From NCBI RefSeq assembly GCF_008638345.1, contig NZ_VTVA01000023.1, forward strand, positions 1 through 47,717: DNA of 47,717 nt, written 5' to 3'. Each line of letters opens with the position of its first letter. Positions within the stretch are counted from its first letter, which is position 1. A model generated the notes under the pieces. That model searched no databases and had not been told where the DNA came from. It was given only the letters and a program-made list of their open reading frames with translations. The position numbers and the translations under genes are program-made. Source of the DNA: Pseudomonas saliphila (GTDB lineage: Bacteria; Pseudomonadota; Gammaproteobacteria; Pseudomonadales; Pseudomonadaceae). Shown here piece by piece: positions 1-8,672 of this stretch.

Positions 1-687
1 GAACATCAGGTCCCCTATGACCTGCCGGCCAACAAGACCCGCAGCGTGTTCAAGACGCTGAGCAGCCCCGGCGGCGACGGCTTCAACGAACTGCGCATCG
101 AAGACAGAAAGGATCAGGAACAGATTTTCATCCACGCCCAGCGCGACTGGGAGCAGAACATCCAGCACAACCAGAGCATCCGCGTCGGCCACGAACGCCA
201 CGACCGCGTCGAAGCCAACAGCTATAGCGAACTGCTCGCCGAGGAACACCATACCACCCACAGCGACCGCCGCACCGAAATCAAAGCCGACGACCACCTG
301 ACCGTGGCTGGCAGTCAGCACGTCAAGCTCGGCCAGAGTCAGTTCATCGAAGCCGGACAGGAGATTCACCTGTCCAGCGGCATGAAGATAGTGCTCGAAG
401 CCGGTAGTGAAATCACCTTCAAGGTCGGCGGCAGCTTTGTAAAACTCGATCCAAGCGGTGTGACCTTGGTTGGCCCGAGTGTGAAGATGAATTCGGGTGG
501 GAGTGCGGGCAAGGGGAGTGGGGCGGCGCCGTTGTTGCCGGGACAGGCGGCACTGGCGGAGGCAGGTCAACCGGGCAAGCCGACTGAAGCACTCATCAAA
601 CAAAGCCTGGTGATGCGCCAGGCGGCAATCACTGGTCAAGGTATTTGCGAGGTCTGCGAAGCGACTAAGACCGTGGGGGCTAGCTGA
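1..687 (+). CDS. vgrG: VgrG spike protein, C-terminal part (partial)
   Basis: The reading frame is open from base 1, so this is the 3' end of a longer gene whose start lies outside the window; 228 residues are seen. VgrG trimers form the gp27/gp5-like spike of the type VI secretion system and carry effectors on their tip. The visible part starts with the typical stretch HQVPYDLPANKTRSVFKT, followed by SPGGDGFNELRIEDRKDQEQ and HAQRDWEQNI, then the repetitive DUF2345-type beta-helix (KAGxEIxL-like repeats, GGSFVKLDPSGV). The last 60 residues form an Ala/Gly-rich tail ending in a small CEVC element, probably the part that contacts the adaptor encoded next. Its TGA overlaps the ATG of the DUF4123 gene, which indicates translational coupling. 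The internal GTG at 46 is not the start. Family assignment is certain. Confidence 0.95.
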   Translation, partial: EHQVPYDLPANKTRSVFKTLSSPGGDGFNELRIEDRKDQEQIFIHAQRDWEQNIQHNQSIRVGHERHDRVEANSYSELLAEEHHTTHSDRRTEIKADDHLTVAGSQHVKLGQSQFIEAGQEIHLSSGMKIVLEAGSEITFKVGGSFVKLDPSGVTLVGPSVKMNSGGSAGKGSGAAPLLPGQAALAEAGQPGKPTEALIKQSLVMRQAAITGQGICEVCEATKTVGAS

Positions 688-1250
688 TGCGAACAGACGG
701 ATATCTGCTATACGATGGGTGCTGGGTGGAGCGAGCACTGCGCTGGCATTACACCAACTTACCAGACCACCAACCATTACCCGTTTTACTCGATACGGAT
801 TACCACGCACTGGCAGAACTGGGACCTGTATTGATTCAAGCCAGTGTCGGTGATGCGGCGGATCTACTGTGGCAGGGTCCGGGCAGCCCTATTCGTCATG
901 GGGTGTGGCTGGAATCCCAGCTCTCTCCCTTGGCAGTGCTGGACTTCATTCAATCACGCCTGCAGGTATCCAACGCTCACAGGCAGGACTACTGGCTACG
1001 TCTTGCGGATAGCCGTCCCTTAAAACGGGTATTTGACTCTCACAACCGCTGGCCAGATGGTTTCTGGGACGGCATTGATGCTATTTGGCTCAATACTGAT
1101 CAAGGGCCGAGTGAGGCCTGGCGGGCTCCGCCAGAGCGCCTCGATAAAATACCGAACCAGAAAAGCCTCGGGCGCATCACTTCATTCTTCACGCTGGGGC
1201 AGCACCTTCTGGACAGCTTGGCTGGCACGGACAAGGAGAGTCAGGCATGA
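687..1250 (+). CDS. DUF4123 type VI effector adaptor (Tap/TEC-like chaperone)
   Basis: 187 residues. DUF4123 proteins (Tap-1/TEC) bind a cognate effector in the cytoplasm and load it on the VgrG tip, and are nearly always encoded between vgrG and the effector, as here. The N-terminal part (LLYDGCWVERAL, PVLLDTDYHALAELGPVLI) and the WLESQLSPLAVLDFIQSRL region fit the domain; no signal peptide or membrane segment is visible. The start overlaps the vgrG stop (TGATG) and the stop overlaps the effector start (ATGA), so the three genes form one tightly coupled unit. The protein is short for the family, lacking an extended C-terminal domain. Assignment rests on recognised sequence style plus strong context. 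Confidence 0.85.
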   Translation: MRTDGYLLYDGCWVERALRWHYTNLPDHQPLPVLLDTDYHALAELGPVLIQASVGDAADLLWQGPGSPIRHGVWLESQLSPLAVLDFIQSRLQVSNAHRQDYWLRLADSRPLKRVFDSHNRWPDGFWDGIDAIWLNTDQGPSEAWRAPPERLDKIPNQKSLGRITSFFTLGQHLLDSLAGTDKESQA

Positions 1251-4015
1251 ATGCACCAGTAAACCCGATGCAAACATACCCCTATCCAGCACAAGGAGCC
1301 GTGTGCCCCCTCCTAGTCGCAGTCTGGCCTTTACGCTACGCAATCGGTGCTGACCGGGGTGTTGATGCTGGCGCTCTTGGCCTGCCTGCCCTGACTGGTA
1401 CCTTTCCGACGCTGGAATCTGGTGTGCCGTCTGGTAGACCCATGCAATACAGCCAACGTTTACTGAGAGATGGCTGGTTATATCTTTGGCTGGAGAACCA
1501 AGGGCGCCTGGCGGAGTACGGCGTAAACAATGCCAGCCTCGCAGAAACTGATCGGGGTGGACCGGTGATTGACGGGCGCAATCTGCCCTATTTCATCATC
1601 CCTGCGGGCGAGGGCGGAAAACTCGTATGGTCCCCGGTGCGCTGGACGGACACTCAATTTGATACTGCAAAAAGCCGCGCTGACGTTCGGAACAGAATCA
1701 TGCGCAGCGTCACCCTCGGCGGTGCACCGAACAGTGACTTTATTACCCGGCAACCGGCGAATTTACTCATTGGTGATTATTCAAGTCCCGACGGCTATGG
1801 CTGGAGCACTGCGCCGGATACCGGGAGCCGTCCTGACATGGTTAGAACCATCTTCGCCATGAACCACTGCGAGCAACAGGCATGGGCGATAGTCGACGAT
1901 CCTTGGGGGATCGTCCAGGACCTCGCCGCGCTGACCCGTCTTCGTCACCAAGCGCATGATGTTTATCTCAAGGACAACGCGGAAGACTGGGCTACTGCCG
2001 GGGTGTTGCGGAGCCTGGCTAAGAGCGATGATCAACTCGGCCAAAAGATGAACCGGATTGCCGATACTCGGCGATTGAATGAAGTGTGGCAGGCCATGGA
2101 TACTGCAGAAGACGGCTACGCCGAGGAAATTGCCTCTCTCACAGGTTATTGGGCCGACTGGTTTATCACCGTACATGGGCAAGGGCCTTCCAGTCTGGAT
2201 ACCGCCTGTGGTCATTTCGATATCACCATAGCCGAACATCGTGATGCACTAGAAGATCATTTTGCAGCGGCTTGTCTTGGGCCATCAGACAAACCTGAAG
2301 GCATCGTTGCGGTTCGGAAAATCATGACGCTACCACCCGAACCACAGAAGCCGTGGTTACTGTGGTCATTGCTTGGGTTGAGAGAGCGTCTGGATGCAGG
2401 CAGCCTCGCTTCTATATTGGGGGTAGCGGAGAACATAGCGGATGCGACCCCAGAGATGGCGCAAGAAGCCACCCGCCTTACCCAGGCATTAACCTTGAGT
2501 GCTGCAATTAATTTGAGCGCAATCAAGATAAAAGAGTTAGGACCTACAGCTCCCAGGCAACACATGTTTGCTGCGATGGCTCCCGCAGCAGCTCTCTCCA
2601 TGAGAAGCTGGCCTCAAGAGGCAGACTCACCAAGTAAAATCTTTATGGCTGCGGCATTGGCCCGGAGCGGGCAGCAATTGGAAGTCGTACCCGCCAGCCA
2701 GAAAGAAATTGGCATGTGGTTGGGTGAGATAACCGGCAGTAAAGCGCCGACCACTGCCAAGTTACCTTCAACCGGTGATGCAGCGATACCTCACTTCACG
2801 CTGAAAGCTTCTAGCACAGCCGTTACGCCTCCCAACCCGCTTTCGCCAGCGTCCCCGCAGGCATCAACGCCCTTGCCGGGACCAGCAGCGAATAGTGTTC
2901 AATCAATGCCGCGCAGCCCTCAGCTGTTGAATCTCAGCACAAGGGCGATCCAGGACGCTCCGGTCCGGAGTGCGATTGCTGTGTTGGCGGCAGTGAATTT
3001 GATTATTTCCACGGATCATCTATTAGAAGAAAGAAAAATAGGAACCTTAAGCCAGTTTGTGGGTGCCGGTTTTAGTTTCATCGCAGGGATGGCAGCTGTG
3101 GTGGAAAAGCTTTCGAACGTAGACTGGAAACAACAAGTTCAAATATCGGGAGTGCTAGGAGGAGCAACGAAGCGCCAGCTTGCTAATGCACTTACCGCCG
3201 CTGCATGGTCGCAAAGCTTCAGCGGTATCGTATCGGCCGCTAACATAGTGTTTTTTGGCACTGAGGCGGTTGATGCTTACCGCCATGGCGACCTGAATAC
3301 AGCCGGGCTCGATGTCGGGTTGATGGTCGCATCAGCAGGCCAACTTGCCTTACAAGTCAAAGCTTATCGCACCTACCGCCTCGCACGAGCAGCAGTAATG
3401 TTAGGCCAGGTAACAGCGATCAGGACTGGCACTGCGGTACTCGGAGGACCACTTACTTTTGCGCTTACCAGTGTGGCAGCGTTGATCGTTAGTGGCGTGA
3501 TCGTCCGTCAATATACTCAAAATACTCCCCTGGAACGCTGGGTAGCCAATACTCGGTATGGTGTTAAGCCAGAACCTTGGTCTGGCAGCCACAGAGGTGA
3601 AATGGAAAAGCTTTATGCGCTGTTGTACCCCGTTACCCTTAACCTCCAGCGCTACCCCGAGCTGAACCCGCGCACCGGAGCCCATATTGAGGTTACATGG
3701 TTAATCCTACGTCTCGAAGGCCAGAAAGGGATCCGTGACGGTATGCTTCGCTTTGAAGGCAAGGAAATTTGGAGTGGTACGGGCTGGTTCGACCGGTCAC
3801 TCGAGCCTATAACTGTGAATTGGACAGAGTCGGACTTTGAAGTAGATGGGGGTACACGCAGGCCACAAGAGGCGGGTGTCACCCGATACCGGCGCGTATA
3901 CCACCAGGAGCCTGACAAAGGACGCTTGGTTGAAGTGGAGGGCACACTTTTCTACTCACCTATCGAGGGGTTCGAATTGCCATCGGTTGAGATTAAGGAC
4001 TCGGCATGGATTTAA
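1247..4015 (+). CDS. VasX/BTH_I2691-family type VI secretion effector, probable membrane-acting toxin
   Basis: 922 residues. The N-terminal part (CPLLVAVWPLRYAIG, residues 20-34; RLLRDGWLYLWLE, about 71-83) resembles the N-terminal domain of VasX and the BTH_I2691 effector family, which serves for export through the VgrG/adaptor. A Pro/Ala/Ser-rich linker lies at about 515-560. It is followed by a cluster of hydrophobic segments at about 576-588, 603-621, 658-675, 685-703 and 733-753, then a soluble 165-residue C-terminal part. VasX-type effectors permeabilise the inner membrane of target cells; pore formation is inferred here from the membrane cluster. No nuclease, lipase or peptidoglycan-hydrolase motif was seen. 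The start overlaps the adaptor gene by 4 bases and the stop overlaps the next gene. The toxic mechanism is not proven by sequence alone. Confidence 0.8.
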   Translation: MNAPVNPMQTYPYPAQGAVCPLLVAVWPLRYAIGADRGVDAGALGLPALTGTFPTLESGVPSGRPMQYSQRLLRDGWLYLWLENQGRLAEYGVNNASLAETDRGGPVIDGRNLPYFIIPAGEGGKLVWSPVRWTDTQFDTAKSRADVRNRIMRSVTLGGAPNSDFITRQPANLLIGDYSSPDGYGWSTAPDTGSRPDMVRTIFAMNHCEQQAWAIVDDPWGIVQDLAALTRLRHQAHDVYLKDNAEDWATAGVLRSLAKSDDQLGQKMNRIADTRRLNEVWQAMDTAEDGYAEEIASLTGYWADWFITVHGQGPSSLDTACGHFDITIAEHRDALEDHFAAACLGPSDKPEGIVAVRKIMTLPPEPQKPWLLWSLLGLRERLDAGSLASILGVAENIADATPEMAQEATRLTQALTLSAAINLSAIKIKELGPTAPRQHMFAAMAPAAALSMRSWPQEADSPSKIFMAAALARSGQQLEVVPASQKEIGMWLGEITGSKAPTTAKLPSTGDAAIPHFTLKASSTAVTPPNPLSPASPQASTPLPGPAANSVQSMPRSPQLLNLSTRAIQDAPVRSAIAVLAAVNLIISTDHLLEERKIGTLSQFVGAGFSFIAGMAAVVEKLSNVDWKQQVQISGVLGGATKRQLANALTAAAWSQSFSGIVSAANIVFFGTEAVDAYRHGDLNTAGLDVGLMVASAGQLALQVKAYRTYRLARAAVMLGQVTAIRTGTAVLGGPLTFALTSVAALIVSGVIVRQYTQNTPLERWVANTRYGVKPEPWSGSHRGEMEKLYALLYPVTLNLQRYPELNPRTGAHIEVTWLILRLEGQKGIRDGMLRFEGKEIWSGTGWFDRSLEPITVNWTESDFEVDGGTRRPQEAGVTRYRRVYHQEPDKGRLVEVEGTLFYSPIEGFELPSVEIKDSAWI

Positions 4016-4956
4016 AGGCAGCCACGTTACTGCGATCCCATGCTGCACAGCATAAGCTCAGTTTAATCCTGAGCTCATCAGACCAAGGCAAAGTTGCTCC
4101 GATGATGCCAATTGAGGTTCAGGAGCAAAACGAGAAGCTGTTATCGCTTCGGCCTAACGATGGAATGCTCAAAGGTATATGGACAGGTGCATTGGGAGGA
4201 TATGGTGGGACGATGTGTTTGTTAATTACTGGCTATCTACTATTCGATGGAGACATCGAATTTGCTTGGCAAGTTTTCTTGGTAGCCATGGCTATGTTGA
4301 TTGTTCCTTTCCTCTGGGAAGTATTAACTCCTTCTTCGGCTCCAATCCTCCTAAGTCGCCGAACCCGAGAGATCTATTTCCAGCATGAAGGAGAGCTCTA
4401 CCACACCCCCTGGGACGACATCAGAGCCTTAGCTTACGAATATAAAATGGTGCACCAGAATATCGGTGCCATGACCAACAGCACGCTTGAGATACTGATG
4501 CAGCGCTTTGGCAAACCTGACGACCACATTTTTGTTGCCCTGGGCTTACCAATGGGTAAAACGCTGGAACTACAACAGCACGTCTGGGCTTACCTGCAGT
4601 CTTATATGGATCGTGGTCCGTGGCTTGATGAGCAGGGCAACACCACAAGCTCACCTGAATATGTGAAACAGCAGATCAAGCTTAACCAACATCATCGGCG
4701 AGATGACATAAAGCTTCCATGGAGAAGTTTCAAAGAAACGCGCAGTGCAGGTCATCTGTTCCAGGTCTGTTTTTATATCATTCTCTATCCTGCTTCTGCC
4801 CTCTGGGACTTTACCCGCGACACCGCTATCAAGCGCAGCCACCATACCTGGCCTGACGAAGTACTGGAGCGCTTGAAGCCGGACGGTCCAACCAGCCGGC
4901 TGATTGATATCGAGAGCGAGCTAGTGCAGTCGAGCAGCTCAGGGGACACGCGCTAA
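4006..4956 (+). CDS. Membrane protein, DUF6708-like, probable immunity partner of the effector
   Basis: 316 residues. Two membrane segments at about 54-75 and 83-107 (GALGGYGGTMCLLITGYLLF; VFLVAMAMLIVPFLWEVL) and a third at about 249-267 separate cytoplasmic parts; a TREIYFQHEGELYHTPWDDI stretch follows the second. The architecture fits proteins annotated DUF6708 that are found beside VasX-like effectors. The ATG lies inside the 3' end of the effector gene (10-base overlap), with AAGGA six bases upstream, so co-expression is expected. A later in-frame ATG pair at 4102/4105 is a possible alternative start. An inner-membrane protein is the right place to neutralise a membrane-acting toxin, so an immunity role is likely but inferred. 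Base composition of this gene is lower in G+C than its neighbours, as often in transferred toxin-immunity pairs. Confidence 0.6.
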   Translation: MDLKAATLLRSHAAQHKLSLILSSSDQGKVAPMMPIEVQEQNEKLLSLRPNDGMLKGIWTGALGGYGGTMCLLITGYLLFDGDIEFAWQVFLVAMAMLIVPFLWEVLTPSSAPILLSRRTREIYFQHEGELYHTPWDDIRALAYEYKMVHQNIGAMTNSTLEILMQRFGKPDDHIFVALGLPMGKTLELQQHVWAYLQSYMDRGPWLDEQGNTTSSPEYVKQQIKLNQHHRRDDIKLPWRSFKETRSAGHLFQVCFYIILYPASALWDFTRDTAIKRSHHTWPDEVLERLKPDGPTSRLIDIESELVQSSSSGDTR

Positions 4957-5094
4957 GTTTGGCAGAGCAATTCGGATGGGATATTTGCGTCGGGATTTCC
5001 TGCCGGTTCCCTATGAGACGAGCTGCAAACGTCTTTCTCTTGCTTTGGCGGTTTATTAGCTAACATCCATAATTTATGCGCGCGCCTAGCGCAA

Positions 5095-6441
5095 TCACCC
5101 AATCTCCCCCGCATCCTCCGTAATCTCCCCACGCGGCCTGGGAAATCCGGCAATAATCGCCACGATGGCAACAGCGCCCAATAGCCAGCAGTAATACACC
5201 TGACCCGCCAGAATCAGCGGCGATACGCCGGCAAGGGAGCCTGCCAGGAGAATTTGAGCGCCGTAGGGAATCAAGCCCTGGACTACGCAGGAAAATATAT
5301 CCAGCAGACTGGCGCTGCGGCGGCGGTCGACGTTGTAGTGGCCGGCCAGGTCGCGGGCGACGCTGCCGCTGACGATGATGGCGACGGTGTTGTTGGCGAC
5401 GAACAGGTTGGCCAGACTCACCAGCGCGGCTATGGCAGCTTCGCCACTGCGGCGGCCGGCATGGCCCAGTTTTGCGGTTATGTTCTGAATGCTCTGACGC
5501 AGCCAGGCGAGGCCACCTTCACGCTTCATGACGGCAGATAGCCCACCGATGAACATCGACAGCACAGCAATTTCCAGCATGCCTTCGAAGCCTTTATAGA
5601 TATCGTTGCCCCAGCTGGCGACGGAATACGCATCGCCCAGGAACATGCCGGTGAATCCCGAAAGCACGATTCCGGTCATCAAGACGGCGAATACGTTCAA
5701 CCCACTCAACGCCAGAACCAGTACCGCGATATAGGGCAGCACGAGCATGAACTGGTAGTCGGCCAGCGCAGGCTCGGTGGCTGTGTCTCCGAGTATGAAC
5801 AGCAATATCAGGGTCAACACTGCAGCGGGCAGCGCGATCAGCAAGTTGAGTTTGAATTTGTCCCGCATGGCGACGCCCTGGGTGCGGGTGGCAGCAATGG
5901 TGGTGTCGGAGATGATCGACAGGTTGTCGCCGGCCATGGCGCCGCCTATTACCGCGCCCATGGCCAGCGGAATGGAGATGCCGGTGGCTTCTGCAAAGCC
6001 TAGCGCAACGGGGGCGACCGCACCGATGGTCCCCATGGAGGTGCCCATGGCAGTGGAAATGAACGCAGCAATCAGGAACAGACCGGGCAGCACGAAAGCC
6101 GGCGGTATGAAGCTCAGACCCATGTTCACTGTTGCCGTCACGCCACCAATCGCACCGGTAACAGTGGCGAAGGCGCCAGCGAGGAAAAAGACCAGCACCA
6201 TGGTGATGATGTTGCTGTTGCCGATGCCAGAGATGAAGGTATCCAGGCTGCGATTAAGTCCCTCTCGCCCGAGCAGAATCGCCAGTACGATGGCTGGCAA
6301 TATCGCGACGGGTGCCTTGATCTGGTAGAACGCGAACTCGGTCCCGATCAGCGAATAGTAGGTCCCGCTGCCAAGAAAGATCAGCAGAAACAGCAGTAAC
6401 GGGAGCAGGGCGATGGCGCGGGGCTGGGGACGTTCTTTCAT
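5095..6441 (-). CDS. nhaC: NhaC-family Na+/H+ antiporter
   Basis: 448 residues, with about ten to twelve hydrophobic segments along the whole chain. Conserved family stretches are visible: STAMGTSMGTIGAVAPVALG, GGAMAGDNLSIISDTTIAAT and FVANNTVAIIVSG. The protein would exchange sodium for protons (or, in some relatives, amino acid or organic acid substrates) across the inner membrane. The frame is open 30 codons further upstream, but the MKERPQPRAIALL start at 6441 is preferred because a positively charged cytoplasmic tail then leads straight into the first membrane helix. The gene stands alone, convergent with the T6SS cassette. Substrate cannot be read from the sequence; the family call is firm. 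Confidence 0.85.
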   Translation of the reverse strand: MKERPQPRAIALLPLLLFLLIFLGSGTYYSLIGTEFAFYQIKAPVAILPAIVLAILLGREGLNRSLDTFISGIGNSNIITMVLVFFLAGAFATVTGAIGGVTATVNMGLSFIPPAFVLPGLFLIAAFISTAMGTSMGTIGAVAPVALGFAEATGISIPLAMGAVIGGAMAGDNLSIISDTTIAATRTQGVAMRDKFKLNLLIALPAAVLTLILLFILGDTATEPALADYQFMLVLPYIAVLVLALSGLNVFAVLMTGIVLSGFTGMFLGDAYSVASWGNDIYKGFEGMLEIAVLSMFIGGLSAVMKREGGLAWLRQSIQNITAKLGHAGRRSGEAAIAALVSLANLFVANNTVAIIVSGSVARDLAGHYNVDRRRSASLLDIFSCVVQGLIPYGAQILLAGSLAGVSPLILAGQVYYCWLLGAVAIVAIIAGFPRPRGEITEDAGEIG

Positions 6442-6515
6442 GTGGATTCCGTCGGGACGCAAAGGACGCAAGTGTAAGCAGCATTGTGCGTATAGGCCAG
6501 TGTTGCGGACCCTGG

Positions 6516-6540
6516 CGCAGCGCAGGCGCACTACACCCCC
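6516..6540 (+). repeat. Dispersed GTAGCGCAGGCGC-type repeat, copy 1
   Basis: A 25-base sequence (CGCAGCGCAGGCGCACTACACCCCC split: CGCAGCGCAGGCG then CACTACACCCCC) that recurs nearly unchanged at 24446-24470 and in inverted form near 41733-41767. The core can fold as a short stem. This copy lies upstream of the antiporter gene and is followed by a run of G. Confidence 0.7.
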
Positions 6541-6588
6541 GGGGGAGAACTGCCTGTGATTTGAAAGTAAGAAAAAGCTGAAGGGGGG

Positions 6589-6614
6589 TGGCCGCCCCGG
6601 AGCCGGGGCGGCCA
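6589..6614 (-). terminator. Strong GC hairpin after the OmpA-like lipoprotein gene
   Basis: Perfect 12-base inverted repeat: TGGCCGCCCCGG, two bases, CCGGGGCGGCCA. It lies 9 bases beyond the stop of the minus-strand OmpA-like gene. Read on the minus strand the stem is followed by a C-run and then, about 12 bases later, by CTTTTTC. It is probably a rho-independent terminator, although the T-tract is offset. Confidence 0.65.
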
Positions 6615-6622
6615 GAAGTACG

Positions 6623-7168
6623 TTACTCAGCCATCGCCATGCTTGTGAGGGCGGGGGTCATTACGATCTCGACGCGACGGTTCTTGTGGCGGCCGGTTTC
6701 GGTGCTGTTGTCTGCACGGGGTTCTTCTTCGCCCATGCTACTGAGCTGCAGGCGCTTGCGGCTGACACCGCCTAACATAAGGACATTGGCGACGGCCTGA
6801 GCACGCTCAAGGCTTTGATCTTCGTTCAGCTCCTCTGCGCCGGCGCTGTCGCTATGGCCGATCACGGAGAAAAAGGTTTCTTCGTCGTCCCGGATCGCCT
6901 GGGCAATCTTGCTCAAGGGAACCAGACCTGAAGGTAGCAGAAGGGTACGCTTGGGATGGAAATTGCCATCCACCGGAATGATCAGGCGAATCTGCTCGCC
7001 TTCGCGTTCTATTTCATAACCCTGAGATTCGGCTACTTTGGTGAGATGCTCCACGCGGGGCTCAGCCCACGGCTTGGCAACGACGGCAACAGGTACTGGG
7101 GCCTTGGAAGAACAGGCTGTCATGGCGAAGCTGAAGGCGAAAACGGCAACGACTTTTATGGTTTTCAT
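6623..7168 (-). CDS. OmpA-family outer membrane lipoprotein
   Basis: 181 residues. The signal peptide ends in a lipobox (FAMTAC, Cys19), so the mature protein should be lipid-anchored, most likely in the outer membrane. The C-terminal half (about 95-170) is an OmpA C-like peptidoglycan-binding domain: FFSVIGHSDSAG, SLERAQAVANVL and GRHKNRRVEI, where the TD/S-x10-LSxxRA and NRRVEI elements are the family hallmarks. The ATG at 7168 is preferred over an upstream TTG (7180) because it gives a normal signal peptide. The gene is transcribed divergently from the next lipoprotein gene, with about 150 bases between them. The role is probably envelope-peptidoglycan tethering; no more specific function can be read. 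Confidence 0.8.
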   Translation of the reverse strand: MKTIKVVAVFAFSFAMTACSSKAPVPVAVVAKPWAEPRVEHLTKVAESQGYEIEREGEQIRLIIPVDGNFHPKRTLLLPSGLVPLSKIAQAIRDDEETFFSVIGHSDSAGAEELNEDQSLERAQAVANVLMLGGVSRKRLQLSSMGEEEPRADNSTETGRHKNRRVEIVMTPALTSMAMAE

Positions 7169-7319
7169 GCACGCGTCCAAAAATCAAGAGCTTGGGAGAA
7201 ACAACTGGAGTTTAATCTAGACTCCACATTGCCGAAGGGTAGCATTCTGGCGCAACTCTGTGACCAATTGTAGCCAGTCTTTTCCTAGATGAAAGCGTTA
7301 TTAGAGAAGGGGTTCACAT

Positions 7320-7961
7320 ATGCGTCCTGGTTTAAGGGCTGTTTGCCTTGCGTTGTGCGGCAGTTCTGTTTTGCTGTCCGGCTGTTCATCGTTGCCCTGG
7401 TCGTCCGGGGAGAGTGAGAGGGTGGTCGGGCTTCTCGAAAAAAACGGGGATAGCTGGACGATCGAGCGATGCCGCGAGGGTTCCCGCGTTGGCCTGGAAG
7501 AGGCGAGCGCTCTGGATCAGTTGTTCCAGCGCGTAGCGCAACCGGGACAGCTCGCTATCTTTGCCGATATTGAGGGCAGCGTTCGTGGCGAGGGTAGGCT
7601 GCACCCCACTCAGGTACTGCGTATGCAGTCCAGTGGCCGCGGCTGCGCTGAGGAACCGCAGAGTGGCCAGTGGATAGCACGGGGGCTTGATGAGTCCTGG
7701 CGTCTGGTAGTGGATCAGCAGGGTATCCGCTTCGACGGCCTGGAGGATCAGGACTCCGGGCCTGTGCGGATAATCGCCGAAAGCCTGCCGGATGGCTCAA
7801 TGAGCTTTCGAGGCGCGGAGGATACGGATCTCGAACTGTGGCTGTACCCGCAGGCCTGCTTCGACAACAGTGGCGACTACCGCCACCTGAAGGCAACGCT
7901 GTCGTTTAATGGAAAACGTCTGAACGGCTGTGCCTATAAGGGTACCGACGCGGCGCCATGA
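7320..7961 (+). CDS. Putative lipoprotein, COG3650-like C-terminal domain
   Basis: 213 residues. A signal peptide with lipobox LLSGC (Cys22) predicts a lipid-anchored envelope protein. The N-terminal half starts with a VVGLLEKNGDSWTIERC segment. The C-terminal segment (LELWLYPQACFDNSGDYRH... NGKRLNGCAY) resembles the small domain of COG3650-type lipoproteins, with two cysteines that could form a disulfide. No enzymatic motif is visible. AGAAGGGG lies at a suitable distance before the ATG. The stop codon directly abuts the stop codon of the convergent braG gene (no base in between), so there is no room for a separate terminator. Function unknown. Confidence 0.7.
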   Translation: MRPGLRAVCLALCGSSVLLSGCSSLPWSSGESERVVGLLEKNGDSWTIERCREGSRVGLEEASALDQLFQRVAQPGQLAIFADIEGSVRGEGRLHPTQVLRMQSSGRGCAEEPQSGQWIARGLDESWRLVVDQQGIRFDGLEDQDSGPVRIIAESLPDGSMSFRGAEDTDLELWLYPQACFDNSGDYRHLKATLSFNGKRLNGCAYKGTDAAP

Positions 7962-8663
7962 TCAGCCGCCCAGATAGGCGCTGCGCACTTGCGGGTTGGC
8001 GAGTAGTGCCTCGCCGGAATCCTCCAGCACAATGTGGCCATGCTCCATGACGTAGCCGCGGTCGGCGAGCTTGAGCGCCTGATTGGCGTTCTGCTCAACC
8101 AGGAAGATGGTCACGCCGTTGCGCCGCAGCTGCTCGATGATCTCGAATATCTGCTGGATGATGATAGGCGCAAGCCCCAGCGACGGCTCGTCCAGCAAGA
8201 GTAGCCGGGGTTTACTCATCAGCGCGCGACCTATCGCCAACATTTGCTGTTCGCCACCTGACATGGTGCCGGCGCGCTGCTGGAAGCGTTCCTTGAGGCG
8301 CGGAAACAGCTCCAGGGTATTCTCGAGTTGCTCAGCGAACGCATCGCCCCGGGTGAAATAGCCGCCCATGGACAGATTCTCCTCGACTGTCAGCCGCGAA
8401 AATACCCGTCGGCCCTCCGGGACGATGGCGATGTCCTTGCGCATGATCTGCGCGGTGGTCAGGCAGGTCAGCTCCTGGTCCTCATAACGAATGCTGCCGC
8501 TGGTGGCGCGCGGGTCGCCGCATAGCGTCATGAGCAGCGTGGTCTTGCCGGCACCGTTGGCACCGATCAACGTGACGATTTCGCCGGATTGCACCTGGAT
8601 ATTGATGTCGTGCAGCGCCTGGATCTTGCCGTAGTGGGTCGAAACGTTTTCAAAGTAGAGCAT
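7962..8663 (-). CDS. braG: Branched-chain amino acid ABC transporter ATPase (LivF/BraG)
   Basis: 233 residues. Walker A GANGAGKTT, signature MSGGEQQML, Walker B RLLLLDEPSLGLAP and the H-loop region (FLVEQN) are all present, so it should be an active ATPase. With BraF it powers import of leucine, isoleucine and valine (and often alanine/threonine) by the BraDE permease. It is the last gene of the minus-strand braCDEFG unit, nine bases after braF. Length and motifs match LivF. Its end abuts the convergent lipoprotein gene. Confidence 0.95.
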   Translation of the reverse strand: MLYFENVSTHYGKIQALHDINIQVQSGEIVTLIGANGAGKTTLLMTLCGDPRATSGSIRYEDQELTCLTTAQIMRKDIAIVPEGRRVFSRLTVEENLSMGGYFTRGDAFAEQLENTLELFPRLKERFQQRAGTMSGGEQQMLAIGRALMSKPRLLLLDEPSLGLAPIIIQQIFEIIEQLRRNGVTIFLVEQNANQALKLADRGYVMEHGHIVLEDSGEALLANPQVRSAYLGG

Positions 8664-8672
8664 GCAGCGTCC

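Noticed and set aside
5011..5040. Weak hairpin AGACG...CGTCT followed by a pyrimidine stretch after the T6SS cassette
   Set aside because: Stem of only five bases and interrupted T-tract; not enough to call a terminator.
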